From: UBA981 sp942490995
Lineage (GTDB): Bacteria; Pseudomonadota; Gammaproteobacteria; Ga0077536
DNA length: 64,000 nt
Assembly (NCBI GenBank): GCA_942490995.1
Contig: CALOBG010000051.1
Coordinates: 152,133-216,132 of the forward strand
Reading direction: 5' to 3'
Within the stretch, counting starts at the first letter, position 1. The number at the start of each line of letters is the position of its first letter. Made by a program: the position numbers and the translations under genes. Of the stretch, positions 19,520 through 27,984 are shown piece by piece. The notes beneath the pieces are model-generated. The model did not search any database, had not been told where the DNA came from, and was given only the letters and a program-made list of their open reading frames with translations.

Positions 19520-20239
19520 ATGACCCATCGCATCACCCTGTACATCCTGTTCACCCTCGCCTGCTCGGTGCTGGTCAGTCTCGGCCTGTGGCAACTCGAG
19601 CGCGCGGCGCAGAAGCGCGAACGCTACGCTGCTTACAGCACGGCGTTCGCCGACCGTCCGCTCGAGTTCGACGCGATCGAACAGGGCGCCGCTTCCGCAG
19701 ACTATCGGTGGCGACGCGTCCACCTCAGTGGACGCTATCTCGAGGTCAACGTATTGCTCGACAACCGCATCCGCCATGGTCGGGTCGGCTACGAAGTCTT
19801 GACCCCTTTCCTCACCGACGGCGGACGCACCATCCTCGTTGACCGTGGCTGGACGGTGGTGCCGGGTTCGCGTTCGGCATTGCCCGAGGTTGCCGCCGGC
19901 GACGATGCAACGACACTGGCAGGCTACCTGGGTGATGCACCGGTGGTCGGGCTGGTCATGGATAGCGCCGCGCACGACGCCGAATGGCTGTCGCCACAGC
20001 TGCTGCGCGTGCAGCGCGTCGCGCTTGACGGCCTGTCGGACGTGCTCGGTCACGAACTGTGGCCGGCAGTGGTTTATCTTGACGGTGGGCAGCCGGCTGC
20101 GCTGGTCACCGAATGGCCGGCGCCCGGTGACGGTTCGGCGCGGCATACCGCTTACGCGGTGCAGTGGTTCGCAATGGCGGTGGTGCTCGCAGCCATTGGT
20201 TGGTGGCAGGTGCGCCGCCGAGGACCGATCCGTGGATGA
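19520..20239 (+). CDS. surf1: SURF1 family cytochrome oxidase assembly protein
   Basis: SURF1 assists heme a insertion into subunit I. The ATG at 19520 gives 239 aa: an N-terminal helix (ITLYILFTLACSVLVSLGLWQLERA), the periplasmic domain with GRYLEVNVLLDNR and GYEVLTPF, and a C-terminal helix (HTAYAVQWFAMAVVLAAIGWW). The upstream in-frame start at 19457 adds a non-conserved leader and is not used. It overlaps the next gene. Confidence 0.93.
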   Translation: MTHRITLYILFTLACSVLVSLGLWQLERAAQKRERYAAYSTAFADRPLEFDAIEQGAASADYRWRRVHLSGRYLEVNVLLDNRIRHGRVGYEVLTPFLTDGGRTILVDRGWTVVPGSRSALPEVAAGDDATTLAGYLGDAPVVGLVMDSAAHDAEWLSPQLLRVQRVALDGLSDVLGHELWPAVVYLDGGQPAALVTEWPAPGDGSARHTAYAVQWFAMAVVLAAIGWWQVRRRGPIRG

Positions 20240-20804
20240 ACAGCCAGGTCGGCGCGGCGTGTCGCCGCGCGTGATTGCGGCTACCGTCGTCGCGGTGTTT
20301 GTCGCACCGATCCTGCTGGCCTGGTGGATGGCGGTGGCACGCCCGCCCGGCGAACACGGGCTGGTCAATCGCGGTACGCTGATCCGCCCGCCTATCGACA
20401 TCAAGGCCAGTGCGGCGCTGGCGCCGTTGGGCGATATCGAACTCGGTCCGGGCGAATGGGCGATGCTGTATTACGCGCCGACCTGCGGCGCGGACTGCCG
20501 CGCTGTTCAGACCATGCTTACCACCATTCACAGCGTTCTTGGTCATGACAGTACGCGCGTGCGGCTCGTATCACTGCTCGACGAGGCGGTCGACGCGCCG
20601 GGACTGCAGGTGCTGGCCAATCCCGCCGCGCGTCGCTATCTGGCTGCTGCGGTCAGCACCGCGAGCGACAATAACGGGCACGAACAGGGCGTGGTATTCC
20701 TTGATTGGCGCGGCCAGATCATGATCTATTATTCCAACGTCGACGTACCGGCGGACATCAAGAAAGATCTGAAGCGATTGCTGCGTGGTTCAAAAATCAA
20801 CTGA
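20232..20804 (+). CDS. SCO-like oxidase assembly protein, membrane anchored
   Basis: The GTG at 20232 overlaps the surf1 stop and gives 190 aa: an N-terminal helix (VIAATVVAVFVAPILLAWWM) and a thioredoxin-like domain with MLYYAPTCGADCRAVQTML, a CxxxC pair as in SCO copper chaperones. This type of gene normally lies between surf1 and ctaA in gammaproteobacteria. Copper delivery or thiol reduction of CuA is a family-based guess. It overlaps ctaA by 20 bp. Confidence 0.75.
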   Translation: MDEQPGRRGVSPRVIAATVVAVFVAPILLAWWMAVARPPGEHGLVNRGTLIRPPIDIKASAALAPLGDIELGPGEWAMLYYAPTCGADCRAVQTMLTTIHSVLGHDSTRVRLVSLLDEAVDAPGLQVLANPAARRYLAAAVSTASDNNGHEQGVVFLDWRGQIMIYYSNVDVPADIKKDLKRLLRGSKIN

Positions 20805-21786
20805 CCTTTCATCGCTGTTGCGCCTGCTGACCTGGCTGTTGCCGGCGCTGGCGCTGACGGTGATCGTGTTCGGCGCTTACGTTCGGCTCAGCGATGCCGG
20901 TCTCGGCTGCCCGGACTGGCCGGGATGCTATGGGCGCCTGAGCGTGCCCGAAAGCGCGCCCGAGGTGCACCTCGAAGATCCGCAGTGGGCCTCACGGCCA
21001 CTCGAGGTTGGCAAGGCCTGGCGCGAAATGATCCACCGCTACCTGGCCAGCACCTTAGGGCTCGGCATCGTTTTGCAGGCGTTGCTGGTGTGGTGGCGGC
21101 GTGGGGCCGCGCCGGCGTCCGCGGCGGTTTACTGGCTGGTGCCGCTGGTCGTTTTTCAGGGTCTGCTTGGCATGTGGACGGTGACCCTGTTGTTGAAGCC
21201 CCTGGTGGTAAGTGCCCACTTGCTGGGCGGACTGCTGACCTTAGGCCTGTTGTGCTGGGTTGCCTGTGAACGCCTGTGGCCGCAACCAGTCACCTCGCCC
21301 GGCGCGCTGCGCATGGCCGCCCGCCTCGCCCTGGTGCTGCTGGCCGGACAGATATTTCTGGGTGGCTGGACGAGTGCCAATTATGCCGCGCTGGCCTGTA
21401 CCGATTTTCCGACCTGCCACGGTCAGTGGTGGCCGCAGGCGGATTTCGCTGAGGGTTTCGTGTTGTGGCGGGGGCTCGGGGTCAACTACGAATTCGGCGT
21501 ACTCGATACACCGGCACGCACCGCGATCCATCTTACCCACCGCATCGGGGCGCTGCTGACAACCCTCGGCGTCGGCGCGGTTGCAGTGTGGGCGTGCGCC
21601 AGCGGTGTGCAACGACTGCGCCGCACCGGCTGGTGTATACTCGCCGCGCTCACGCTGCAGTTAGCACTCGGCATCACCAACGTCGTCGGTGGCCTGCCGC
21701 TGGCCGTGGCAGTGGCGCACAATGCCGGGGCGGCGCTCCTGACAGTCAGCTTGCTCGGCCTGGTTCACTTTACCCGCGCAAACTGA
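20785..21786 (+). CDS. ctaA: heme A synthase CtaA (Cox15)
   Basis: CtaA oxidises heme O to heme A for the aa3 oxidase. The 333-aa polytopic protein (GTG start) has the signature VFGAYVRLSDAGLGCPDWPGCYG, EMIHRYLAS, FLGGWTSANYAALACTDFPTCHG and HLTHRIGAL, with conserved heme-ligand histidines. It precedes the heme O synthase gene, so heme A synthesis is encoded together with the oxidase. Confidence 0.97.
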   Translation: MVQKSTDLSSLLRLLTWLLPALALTVIVFGAYVRLSDAGLGCPDWPGCYGRLSVPESAPEVHLEDPQWASRPLEVGKAWREMIHRYLASTLGLGIVLQALLVWWRRGAAPASAAVYWLVPLVVFQGLLGMWTVTLLLKPLVVSAHLLGGLLTLGLLCWVACERLWPQPVTSPGALRMAARLALVLLAGQIFLGGWTSANYAALACTDFPTCHGQWWPQADFAEGFVLWRGLGVNYEFGVLDTPARTAIHLTHRIGALLTTLGVGAVAVWACASGVQRLRRTGWCILAALTLQLALGITNVVGGLPLAVAVAHNAGAALLTVSLLGLVHFTRAN

Positions 21787-21892
21787 CGGCGAGCCGGCCT
21801 GGCCGCTCAACCCGTTCGAACGGCAGCGATGATGTCCAGATCACAAGCGCTCAAAACATCGTTACCGCGCGCCACCCGGCGCGGAGTGTGTC

Positions 21893-22810
21893 GTGTCGAC
21901 TAACCTGGCCATCGCTGCGACCCTCGGCCACTGGCGCGACTACGCCGAGTTGTGCAAGCCGCGCGTCGTCGGACTGATCGTGTTCACCGCCGTGATCGGC
22001 ATGTTCCTCGCCACCCCAGGCACGGTGCCGCTGGCGGTGCTGATCCCGGCCACCCTAGGTATCGGCCTGGCCGCGGCCTCGGCGGCCGCGATCAATCACG
22101 TCGCCGAATACCGCATCGACGCATTGATGGCGCGCACCGCCAGGCGGCCGCTGCCGCAGGGCGGCCTCAAACGGTCACAGGCGCTGGCTTTCGCATTGTT
22201 GATCGGCGCGGTGTCGATGTACCTGTTGGTTGCTTTCGTCAACGTGCTGACCGCGGTACTGACGTTCGCTTCGTTGATCGGGTACGCGGTGATCTACACC
22301 ATGTACCTGAAATACGCCACGCCGCAGAACATCGTCATCGGTGGCGCCGCCGGCGCCGCGCCGCCGGTGCTCGGCTGGACCGCGGTCACCGGCAGCGTCG
22401 ATCCCCACGCGCTGCTGCTGTTTCTGATCATCTTCGCCTGGACGCCGCCGCATTTCTGGGCGCTGGCGATTTATCGGCGCGAAGAATACGCCAAGGCCGC
22501 GATCCCGATGTTGCCGGTCACCCACGGCGTGGCATTCACGCGCCGCCAGATCCTGCTGTATACGCTGATCCTGGTGATCGCCACGCTGTTGCCTTATGCC
22601 ACTTATATGAGTGGTGCGGTATATCTGATCGGCGCGCTGGCCCTGGACGCCGTGTTTCTCTACTACGCCGTACGCATGCAGTTCGATCATGACGACGAAC
22701 TGGCGATGACCACGTTCCGTTACTCGATCGTTTACCTGAGCCTGTTATTCGTGGTGTTTTTTATCGACCACTACTGGCTCGGCCTGATGGGGCTGCTCGG
22801 CATCGTCTGA
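21893..22810 (+). CDS. cyoE: protoheme IX farnesyltransferase (heme O synthase)
   Basis: This UbiA-family enzyme farnesylates heme B to heme O. The 305-aa product (GTG start) has about eight membrane helices, LCKPRVVGLIVFTAVIGM, the prenyl-binding region NHVAEYRIDALMARTARRPLP and a second acidic motif region. It ends the cox-heme block and converges on rpoH with only 24 bp between. Confidence 0.97.
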   Translation: MSTNLAIAATLGHWRDYAELCKPRVVGLIVFTAVIGMFLATPGTVPLAVLIPATLGIGLAAASAAAINHVAEYRIDALMARTARRPLPQGGLKRSQALAFALLIGAVSMYLLVAFVNVLTAVLTFASLIGYAVIYTMYLKYATPQNIVIGGAAGAAPPVLGWTAVTGSVDPHALLLFLIIFAWTPPHFWALAIYRREEYAKAAIPMLPVTHGVAFTRRQILLYTLILVIATLLPYATYMSGAVYLIGALALDAVFLYYAVRMQFDHDDELAMTTFRYSIVYLSLLFVVFFIDHYWLGLMGLLGIV

Positions 22811-22834
22811 CCGCGGGCGAGCGCGGCGGCGATC

Positions 22835-23704
22835 TCAGGCGGGTTCGAGATCGAACTCCGGCATCGCCTTGCGGATTTTGGCAAACGCAGTTTTTTCCAG
22901 CTGACGGATGCGTTCGGCGGATACGCCGTAGCGGTCGGCCAGATCGTGCAGGGTCGCTTTCGGTTCCTCCAGCCAGCGGCTGACGACGATGTCGCGGCTG
23001 CGCGGATCGAGCGCCGACAGTGCCGCGCCGAGCTTTTCATGTTGCATTGCGCTGGTCTGCTCGCGCTCAAACACGGCGGCCGGTTCGAAGCGGCGGTCGG
23101 GCAGGTAGCCGGCCGGCGCGAAGTCGCCGTCCTCGTCGTTGTCGGTGTAACCGTCAAAGGCCAGATCGTGGGCGCTCAGGCGCTGTTCCATGGTTTCCAC
23201 GTCGAGCGCTTCGACATCGAGGTCATCGGCAATCGCAGCGCGTTCGTTGGCGCCGAGCCAGCCGAGCGCTTTCTTGGCGCCGCGCAGGTTGAAAAACAGC
23301 TTGCGCTGGGCCTTGGTCGTCGCCACTTTGACGATGCGCCAGTTGCGCAGAATAAACTCGTGGATCTCGGCTTTGATCCAGTGCACCGCGAACGATACCA
23401 GGCGTACGCCGACGTCGGGATCGAAGCGTTTGACCGCCTTCATGAGACCGATATTCCCTTCCTGGACGAGGTCACCGGTGGCCAGACCGTAACCCCGATA
23501 CCCGCGCGCGACTTTGACCACGAAGCGCAGGTGCGCGAGTACGAGTTCGCGCGCAGCGTCGAGGTCTTCGTGATCGCGGTAACGACGGGCCAGGTCCTGC
23601 TCGCGCTCGAGGCTGAGCAGGGGCACCCGGTTGACGATCTCGATGTAGGATTCAAGGGAGCCAGCGGTGGTCGGAACCGGCAGATCCAATGTCGCAGCAA
23701 GCAT
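22835..23704 (-). CDS. rpoH: heat-shock sigma factor RpoH (sigma-32)
   Basis: RpoH directs RNA polymerase to heat-shock promoters. The 289-aa protein has region 2 (GLATGDLVQEGNIGLMKAVKRFDP, FAVHWIKAEIHEFILRNWRIVK), the diagnostic RpoH box QRKLFFNLR near residue 132 and region 4 with a helix-turn-helix (LHDLADRYGVSAERIRQLE). A perfect CIRCE element lies 37 bp before its start, suggesting HrcA repression. It is adjacent to ftsYEX, the usual gammaproteobacterial context. Confidence 0.98.
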   Translation of the reverse strand: MLAATLDLPVPTTAGSLESYIEIVNRVPLLSLEREQDLARRYRDHEDLDAARELVLAHLRFVVKVARGYRGYGLATGDLVQEGNIGLMKAVKRFDPDVGVRLVSFAVHWIKAEIHEFILRNWRIVKVATTKAQRKLFFNLRGAKKALGWLGANERAAIADDLDVEALDVETMEQRLSAHDLAFDGYTDNDEDGDFAPAGYLPDRRFEPAAVFEREQTSAMQHEKLGAALSALDPRSRDIVVSRWLEEPKATLHDLADRYGVSAERIRQLEKTAFAKIRKAMPEFDLEPA

Positions 23705-23741
23705 GTACGTTCACCTCAATCAGGGCTTGATGATGCCAATA

Positions 23742-23768
23742 TTAGCACTCTCCGGGTTGGAGTGCTAA
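23742..23768. promoter_or_regulatory. CIRCE operator upstream of rpoH
   Basis: TTAGCACTC, a 9-bp spacer, then GAGTGCTAA form a perfect 9-9-9 inverted repeat, the HrcA binding site that normally controls groESL and dnaK. Here it lies 37 bp upstream of the rpoH start codon, in the right place to repress the sigma factor gene. hrcA itself is not in the window. Confidence 0.92.
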
Positions 23769-23816
23769 GCATCGATCAAGTTCCTTGGATAGGGGCGGGA
23801 TCCGGCTCGGACGGCC

Positions 23817-24779
23817 CTATTCGTCGAGCGTCGGTACGAACTGACGCAGGCTCAGCAGTGTGCCCAGCCATGCCCCGCTCCAACCGGTCAGCGCCGACAG
23901 CGCGATCACGCCGAACACGAATTTCAGCGACGGCGCGCTGAGCACGAAACTGCTGCCATAGGCGCCGGCGAGCGCCGCAACCGGTCCTGACAGGGCAAGA
24001 AATACCGCCTCGACCAGCACCACGGCCAGGATCCCGGCAACCAGGCCGTGCAGCGCCCCGCTGTACAGAAACGGCCGTCGCACGTAGGCATCGGTGGCGC
24101 CGACCAGCTTCAACACTTCGATTTCCTTAAGTTGTTGGGCGACCAGCACGCGGATGGTGTTGCCGACAATCAGTACCGCGGCACCGATCAGCAGCACCGC
24201 AAGCACCGCCAGCGCCCTTGACGCGAGGGCGCTGAAGGCCCGCAGCCGGTCGATCCAGGCAAAATCGACCAGCACCGAGTCGACCTCGGCCCGAGCGCTG
24301 AGTGCCGCGACCAGCGCCTGGCCGCCGTCCGCGTCCCAGGTTTCGCGGTGCGGCGTCACCAGCAGCAGGTGAGGCAGCGGGTTGTGGCCGCCGACTTTGA
24401 CCCCGTTCAGACCGATGGCGTGGCGAAATTCAGCAAAGGCCGCCGCCGAGTTCACCACTTCAACCGCTTTGATCGCCGCCTCGCTGGCGATGCGCCCGGC
24501 CAGCGCCCGTGCCTGGTCTTCATCGACGGCCTTGTCGAGAAACACCGACAGGCTCGGCTCCGCACCCCACTCGGCAAACACCGCGCGCTGGTTCTCGAGC
24601 AGCGCCAGCAGGGTTGCCGGCAGCCCGATGGCCACTGCCATGACCGCCATCGAAACGACCGCGGCAAGCACGTTGGCGCGGATGTGGCCGAATCCTTCGC
24701 CAGCCGCGCGGGCGTGGCCGAGTACCCAGCCGCGCCGGGTCCGCGTGCGCCGGCCGCTGCTTGCGCCGCTGCGCGCCAT
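23817..24779 (-). CDS. ftsX: cell division protein FtsX
   Basis: FtsX is the membrane part of the FtsEX ABC-type complex that activates septal peptidoglycan hydrolases. The 320-aa protein has a basic cytoplasmic N-terminus, one helix near residue 40, a periplasmic loop and three C-terminal helices with the FtsX core VLKLVGATDAYVRRPFLYSGAL. Its ATG overlaps the ftsE stop by one base (TAATG). Confidence 0.96.
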   Translation of the reverse strand: MARSGASSGRRTRTRRGWVLGHARAAGEGFGHIRANVLAAVVSMAVMAVAIGLPATLLALLENQRAVFAEWGAEPSLSVFLDKAVDEDQARALAGRIASEAAIKAVEVVNSAAAFAEFRHAIGLNGVKVGGHNPLPHLLLVTPHRETWDADGGQALVAALSARAEVDSVLVDFAWIDRLRAFSALASRALAVLAVLLIGAAVLIVGNTIRVLVAQQLKEIEVLKLVGATDAYVRRPFLYSGALHGLVAGILAVVLVEAVFLALSGPVAALAGAYGSSFVLSAPSLKFVFGVIALSALTGWSGAWLGTLLSLRQFVPTLDE

Positions 24780-25450
24780 TACCCCGATGCCGCGCCCGCA
24801 CCGACAATATTGCCGTGCTGAAGCTGGATGTGGCGGCAGGGTCTGAGCGCCAGCAGGTCGAGGTCGTGGGTGGCGATGATCACCGTTACGCCGACCTGGT
24901 TGAACTGGTCGAACAGGCGAATGATTTCGCGCGACAAGGCCGGATCCAGGTTGCCTGTCGGTTCGTCGGCGAGCAGCATCAGCGGCCGGTTCACCACCGC
25001 GCGCGCGATGCCGACGCGCTGTTGTTCGCCGGTCGACAGCGTCCCCGCCAGGGCGTTTTCACGGGCCAGCAGATTAACCTTGTCGAGTGCCGCGCGAACC
25101 CGTTTGCGGATCTCCGCCTGGGCGATGCCGCTGACCCACAGCGGCATCGCAACGTTATCAAACGCACTGCGGCGCGGCAGCAGGTGGTGCTCCTGGAAAA
25201 CGATGCCAAGGCGGCGGCGGTAATAGGGGATCTCGCGCGCCTGGATACGTTCGAGATTGCGTCCCTCGACCATGATCTGGCCACGGCTGGCGCGGTCCAT
25301 CAATGCGATCAATCTGAGCAAGGTGCTTTTTCCAGCACCGGAATGCCCGGTCAGAAACACGAATTCGCCGGCCTCGATGTCGAGATTGATATTGCGTAAA
25401 CCCTCGTTGCCGCCGGGGTAGCGTTTGCTGACATTGTTGAACTGGATCAC
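24779..25450 (-). CDS. ftsE: cell division ATP-binding protein FtsE
   Basis: FtsE is the ABC ATPase partner of FtsX. The 223-aa product has Walker A GHSGAGKSTLL near residue 36, a Q-loop (FQEHHLLP), signature LSTGEQQRVGIARA and Walker B LLADEPTGNLD. GTG start at 25450 overlaps the ftsY stop by 4 bp (GTGA). Gene order ftsY-ftsE-ftsX is standard. Confidence 0.98.
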   Translation of the reverse strand: MIQFNNVSKRYPGGNEGLRNINLDIEAGEFVFLTGHSGAGKSTLLRLIALMDRASRGQIMVEGRNLERIQAREIPYYRRRLGIVFQEHHLLPRRSAFDNVAMPLWVSGIAQAEIRKRVRAALDKVNLLARENALAGTLSTGEQQRVGIARAVVNRPLMLLADEPTGNLDPALSREIIRLFDQFNQVGVTVIIATHDLDLLALRPCRHIQLQHGNIVGAGAASG

Positions 25451-26373
25451 GACGTGCGCTCGGCTCCCGCGGCGATAAAGCCATCGAGCAGTGCATTGAC
25501 GAACACGCCGGCAGCAAAAACCTGCAGGTCTTCCGCTTTTTCGCCGACGCCGACATAGCGGATCGGCAATTTGAACCGCTCGGCCAGCGCAAAAATGACG
25601 CCCCCGCGGGCGCTGCCGTCAAGCTTGGTCAGGGCCAGTCCGGTGACCTCGACGGCGGCCAGGAACTGCTCGGCCTGGTTGATCGCGTTCTGGCCCATGG
25701 TTGCGTCGAGGACGAGCAGGGTTTCGTGTGGCGCGTGTTCGTCGTACTTGCCGATCACCCGGCGCACCTTGGTCAGTTCCGACATCAGGTTGCTCTGGGT
25801 GTGCAGGCGTCCGGCCGTATCGGCGATCAGGATATCGATATCGCGCTTGCGCGCCGCCGCACAGGCATCGAACACCACCGCCGCCGGGTCGGCCCCCGGC
25901 GCTTGTGCGATCACCGGGATCTGCAGGCGCTCGCCCCAGGTTTTGAGCTGATCGACCGCGGCGGCGCGGAACGTATCGCCGGCGGCGAGCATGACGCTGC
26001 GCCCGGCGGCCTGTTGCTGGCGTGCGATCTTGGCAATCGTGGTGGTTTTGCCGACGCCGTTGACGCCGACCACCAGCACCACGAACGGACCGGGGCTCGA
26101 GGATTCGAAGCGCAGTTCGTGCTGGCATGGTTCGAGGATGGCGAGCATTTCCCGCGCGATGGCCGCCGCCGGCGTTTCCTTTGCGCCGATCCGGCGTACG
26201 CTTTCTACCAGGCGGGTGGTGGCCGCGACGCCGACGTCGCTGGTCAGCAGCAGGGTTTCCAGCTCGTCCAGGGTTGCGGCGTCGAGCCTGGTATCGCGGC
26301 CGAGGAGTTGATTGATGCCGCCGACCAGGCCGTCACGGGTGCGCGCTATGCCGGCTTTGAGACGTGAAAACAT
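25447..26373 (-). CDS. ftsY: signal recognition particle receptor FtsY
   Basis: FtsY receives SRP-ribosome complexes at the membrane. The 308-aa protein is essentially the NG core, without the long acidic A domain of E. coli FtsY. It has G1 VVGVNGVGKTTTIAKIA near residue 102, DTFRAAAVDQLKTW, DTAGRLHTQSNLM and the TKLDGSARGG motif. It is first in the ftsY-ftsE-ftsX operon and divergent from the M16 peptidase pair. Confidence 0.98.
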   Translation of the reverse strand: MFSRLKAGIARTRDGLVGGINQLLGRDTRLDAATLDELETLLLTSDVGVAATTRLVESVRRIGAKETPAAAIAREMLAILEPCQHELRFESSSPGPFVVLVVGVNGVGKTTTIAKIARQQQAAGRSVMLAAGDTFRAAAVDQLKTWGERLQIPVIAQAPGADPAAVVFDACAAARKRDIDILIADTAGRLHTQSNLMSELTKVRRVIGKYDEHAPHETLLVLDATMGQNAINQAEQFLAAVEVTGLALTKLDGSARGGVIFALAERFKLPIRYVGVGEKAEDLQVFAAGVFVNALLDGFIAAGAERTS

Positions 26374-26634
26374 GAACTGACCGTTACCAAAAATTAATCT
26401 TTGCGACCGCCAGCGGCGGCCGTCGCGACGCCGGTCGTGTGATACGTCCCGCCTCGCTCACGCACGCAAGTGCGCTATCCTAGCATTCGCGCGCCGGCGG
26501 TGAGCCCACCAGGCGGGGCTGTCAGTTGACCGCGGTCGCTGGCCGCGGCCCGGCGCGACAGTGACGTTCGACTGAACGAAATCGCGGTCGGCGAGTCGAT
26601 ATCCCGAGACCAGAAATTTAATGGAGCAGCGGAT

Positions 26635-27984
26635 TTGCGTTGTACAGCAATCATAGCGTTTTTGACCTGCCTGCTGGCGCCGTACTCGGCGCTCCAGGCC
26701 AGCACGCGCACCCACGAATTCACCCTCGACAACGGACTCCAGGTGATCGTCCAGGAAGATCACCGCGCACCGGTCGCGGTGGTGCAGGTCTGGTACCGGG
26801 TCGGCGGCGCCTACGAACATGACGGCATTACCGGCGTCTCGCACGCCCTCGAACACATGATGTTCAAGGGCACTAAAGACCTCGGAGTCGGCGAATTTTC
26901 GCGCATCGTGGCCGCCAACGGCGGGCGCGAAAACGCCTTCACCGGCAGCGACTTCACTGCCTACTTTCAGGAGTGGTCGGCAAGCAACGTCGAACTGAGT
27001 TTCAAACTCGAAGCCGACCGCATGCAGAACCTGCTCATCGATGACGCCGAGTTCGCCAAGGAGATCAACGTCGTGCTCGAGGAGCGCCGTCTGCGTACCG
27101 ACGACAACCCGCAGGCGCTGGCCAGCGAGGCGGCGCGCGCCGCGGCGTTTCAGACCAGCCCGTATCGTTATCCGATCATCGGCTGGGAAGCGGACATCAA
27201 GAACATGACCGGTGCGGATCTGCGCAGCTGGTACCAGCGCTGGTACGGCCCCAACAACGCCACCGTGGTGGTGGTCGGCGACGTCGATCCGCAAACCGTG
27301 CTGGCCGCGGCGAAGAAACATTTCGGGCCGTTGAAAGCGCGTGTCATCGAGCCGCCCAAGCCGCGGCCCGAAGTTGCGCAGACCGGCGTGAAGCGGGTTC
27401 AGTTCGAATCTGACCAGGCCCGCATTCCGTATCTCGTGATGGCCTACAAAGCGCCGGTACTGACCCAGGCGGTTGCCGGTGGCGAGGTCGAAGAGTGGGA
27501 GGTTTATGCCCTCGATGTCCTTTCGGAAACGCTCGACGGCGACGCCAGTGCGCGTCTGCGTCGCAATCTCGTGCGTGGCAGCGAAGTCGCCGCGCACGTT
27601 GGTGCCGGCTACTCTTCGGCCGATATGCTGACCACCCTGTTCTACTTCAGCGGTGTGCCCAGCGACGGCACTTCGCTGGAGCAACTCGAGGCCGCGGTGG
27701 TGGCCGAAATCGACGCCCTTAAAAGCGACCCGCCGAGCCCCGCGGAGCTCGAACGGATCAAGACTCAGGTTGTTGCCGACAGCATCTTCGAACTCGATTC
27801 AATGCAGCACCAGGCGATCATTATCGGCAGCCTGGAATCGGTCGGCCTCGACTGGCGACTGAAGGACGATTACGTCGAACGCATCAAGGCGGTGACCAGC
27901 GAACAGGTCCGCGCGGTGGCGGAGAAATACCTGCGGCCCGAAACCCTCACCGTTGCCTACCTGTTACCGGAGAACAAGGAATGA
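26635..27984 (+). CDS. M16 family zinc peptidase (active subunit), periplasmic
   Basis: A 449-aa insulinase/pitrilysin-type metallopeptidase. The TTG at 26635, with GGAG about 8 bp upstream, gives a signal peptide (AIIAFLTCLLAPYSALQAS). The inverted zinc motif HALEH is at residues 70-74 and the third ligand region follows in VVLEERRLRTDDNP. The next gene encodes a paralogue lacking this motif, so the pair probably forms a heterodimer in the periplasm. No ATG or GTG serves this frame. The substrate is unknown. Confidence 0.92.
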   Translation: MRCTAIIAFLTCLLAPYSALQASTRTHEFTLDNGLQVIVQEDHRAPVAVVQVWYRVGGAYEHDGITGVSHALEHMMFKGTKDLGVGEFSRIVAANGGRENAFTGSDFTAYFQEWSASNVELSFKLEADRMQNLLIDDAEFAKEINVVLEERRLRTDDNPQALASEAARAAAFQTSPYRYPIIGWEADIKNMTGADLRSWYQRWYGPNNATVVVVGDVDPQTVLAAAKKHFGPLKARVIEPPKPRPEVAQTGVKRVQFESDQARIPYLVMAYKAPVLTQAVAGGEVEEWEVYALDVLSETLDGDASARLRRNLVRGSEVAAHVGAGYSSADMLTTLFYFSGVPSDGTSLEQLEAAVVAEIDALKSDPPSPAELERIKTQVVADSIFELDSMQHQAIIIGSLESVGLDWRLKDDYVERIKAVTSEQVRAVAEKYLRPETLTVAYLLPENKE

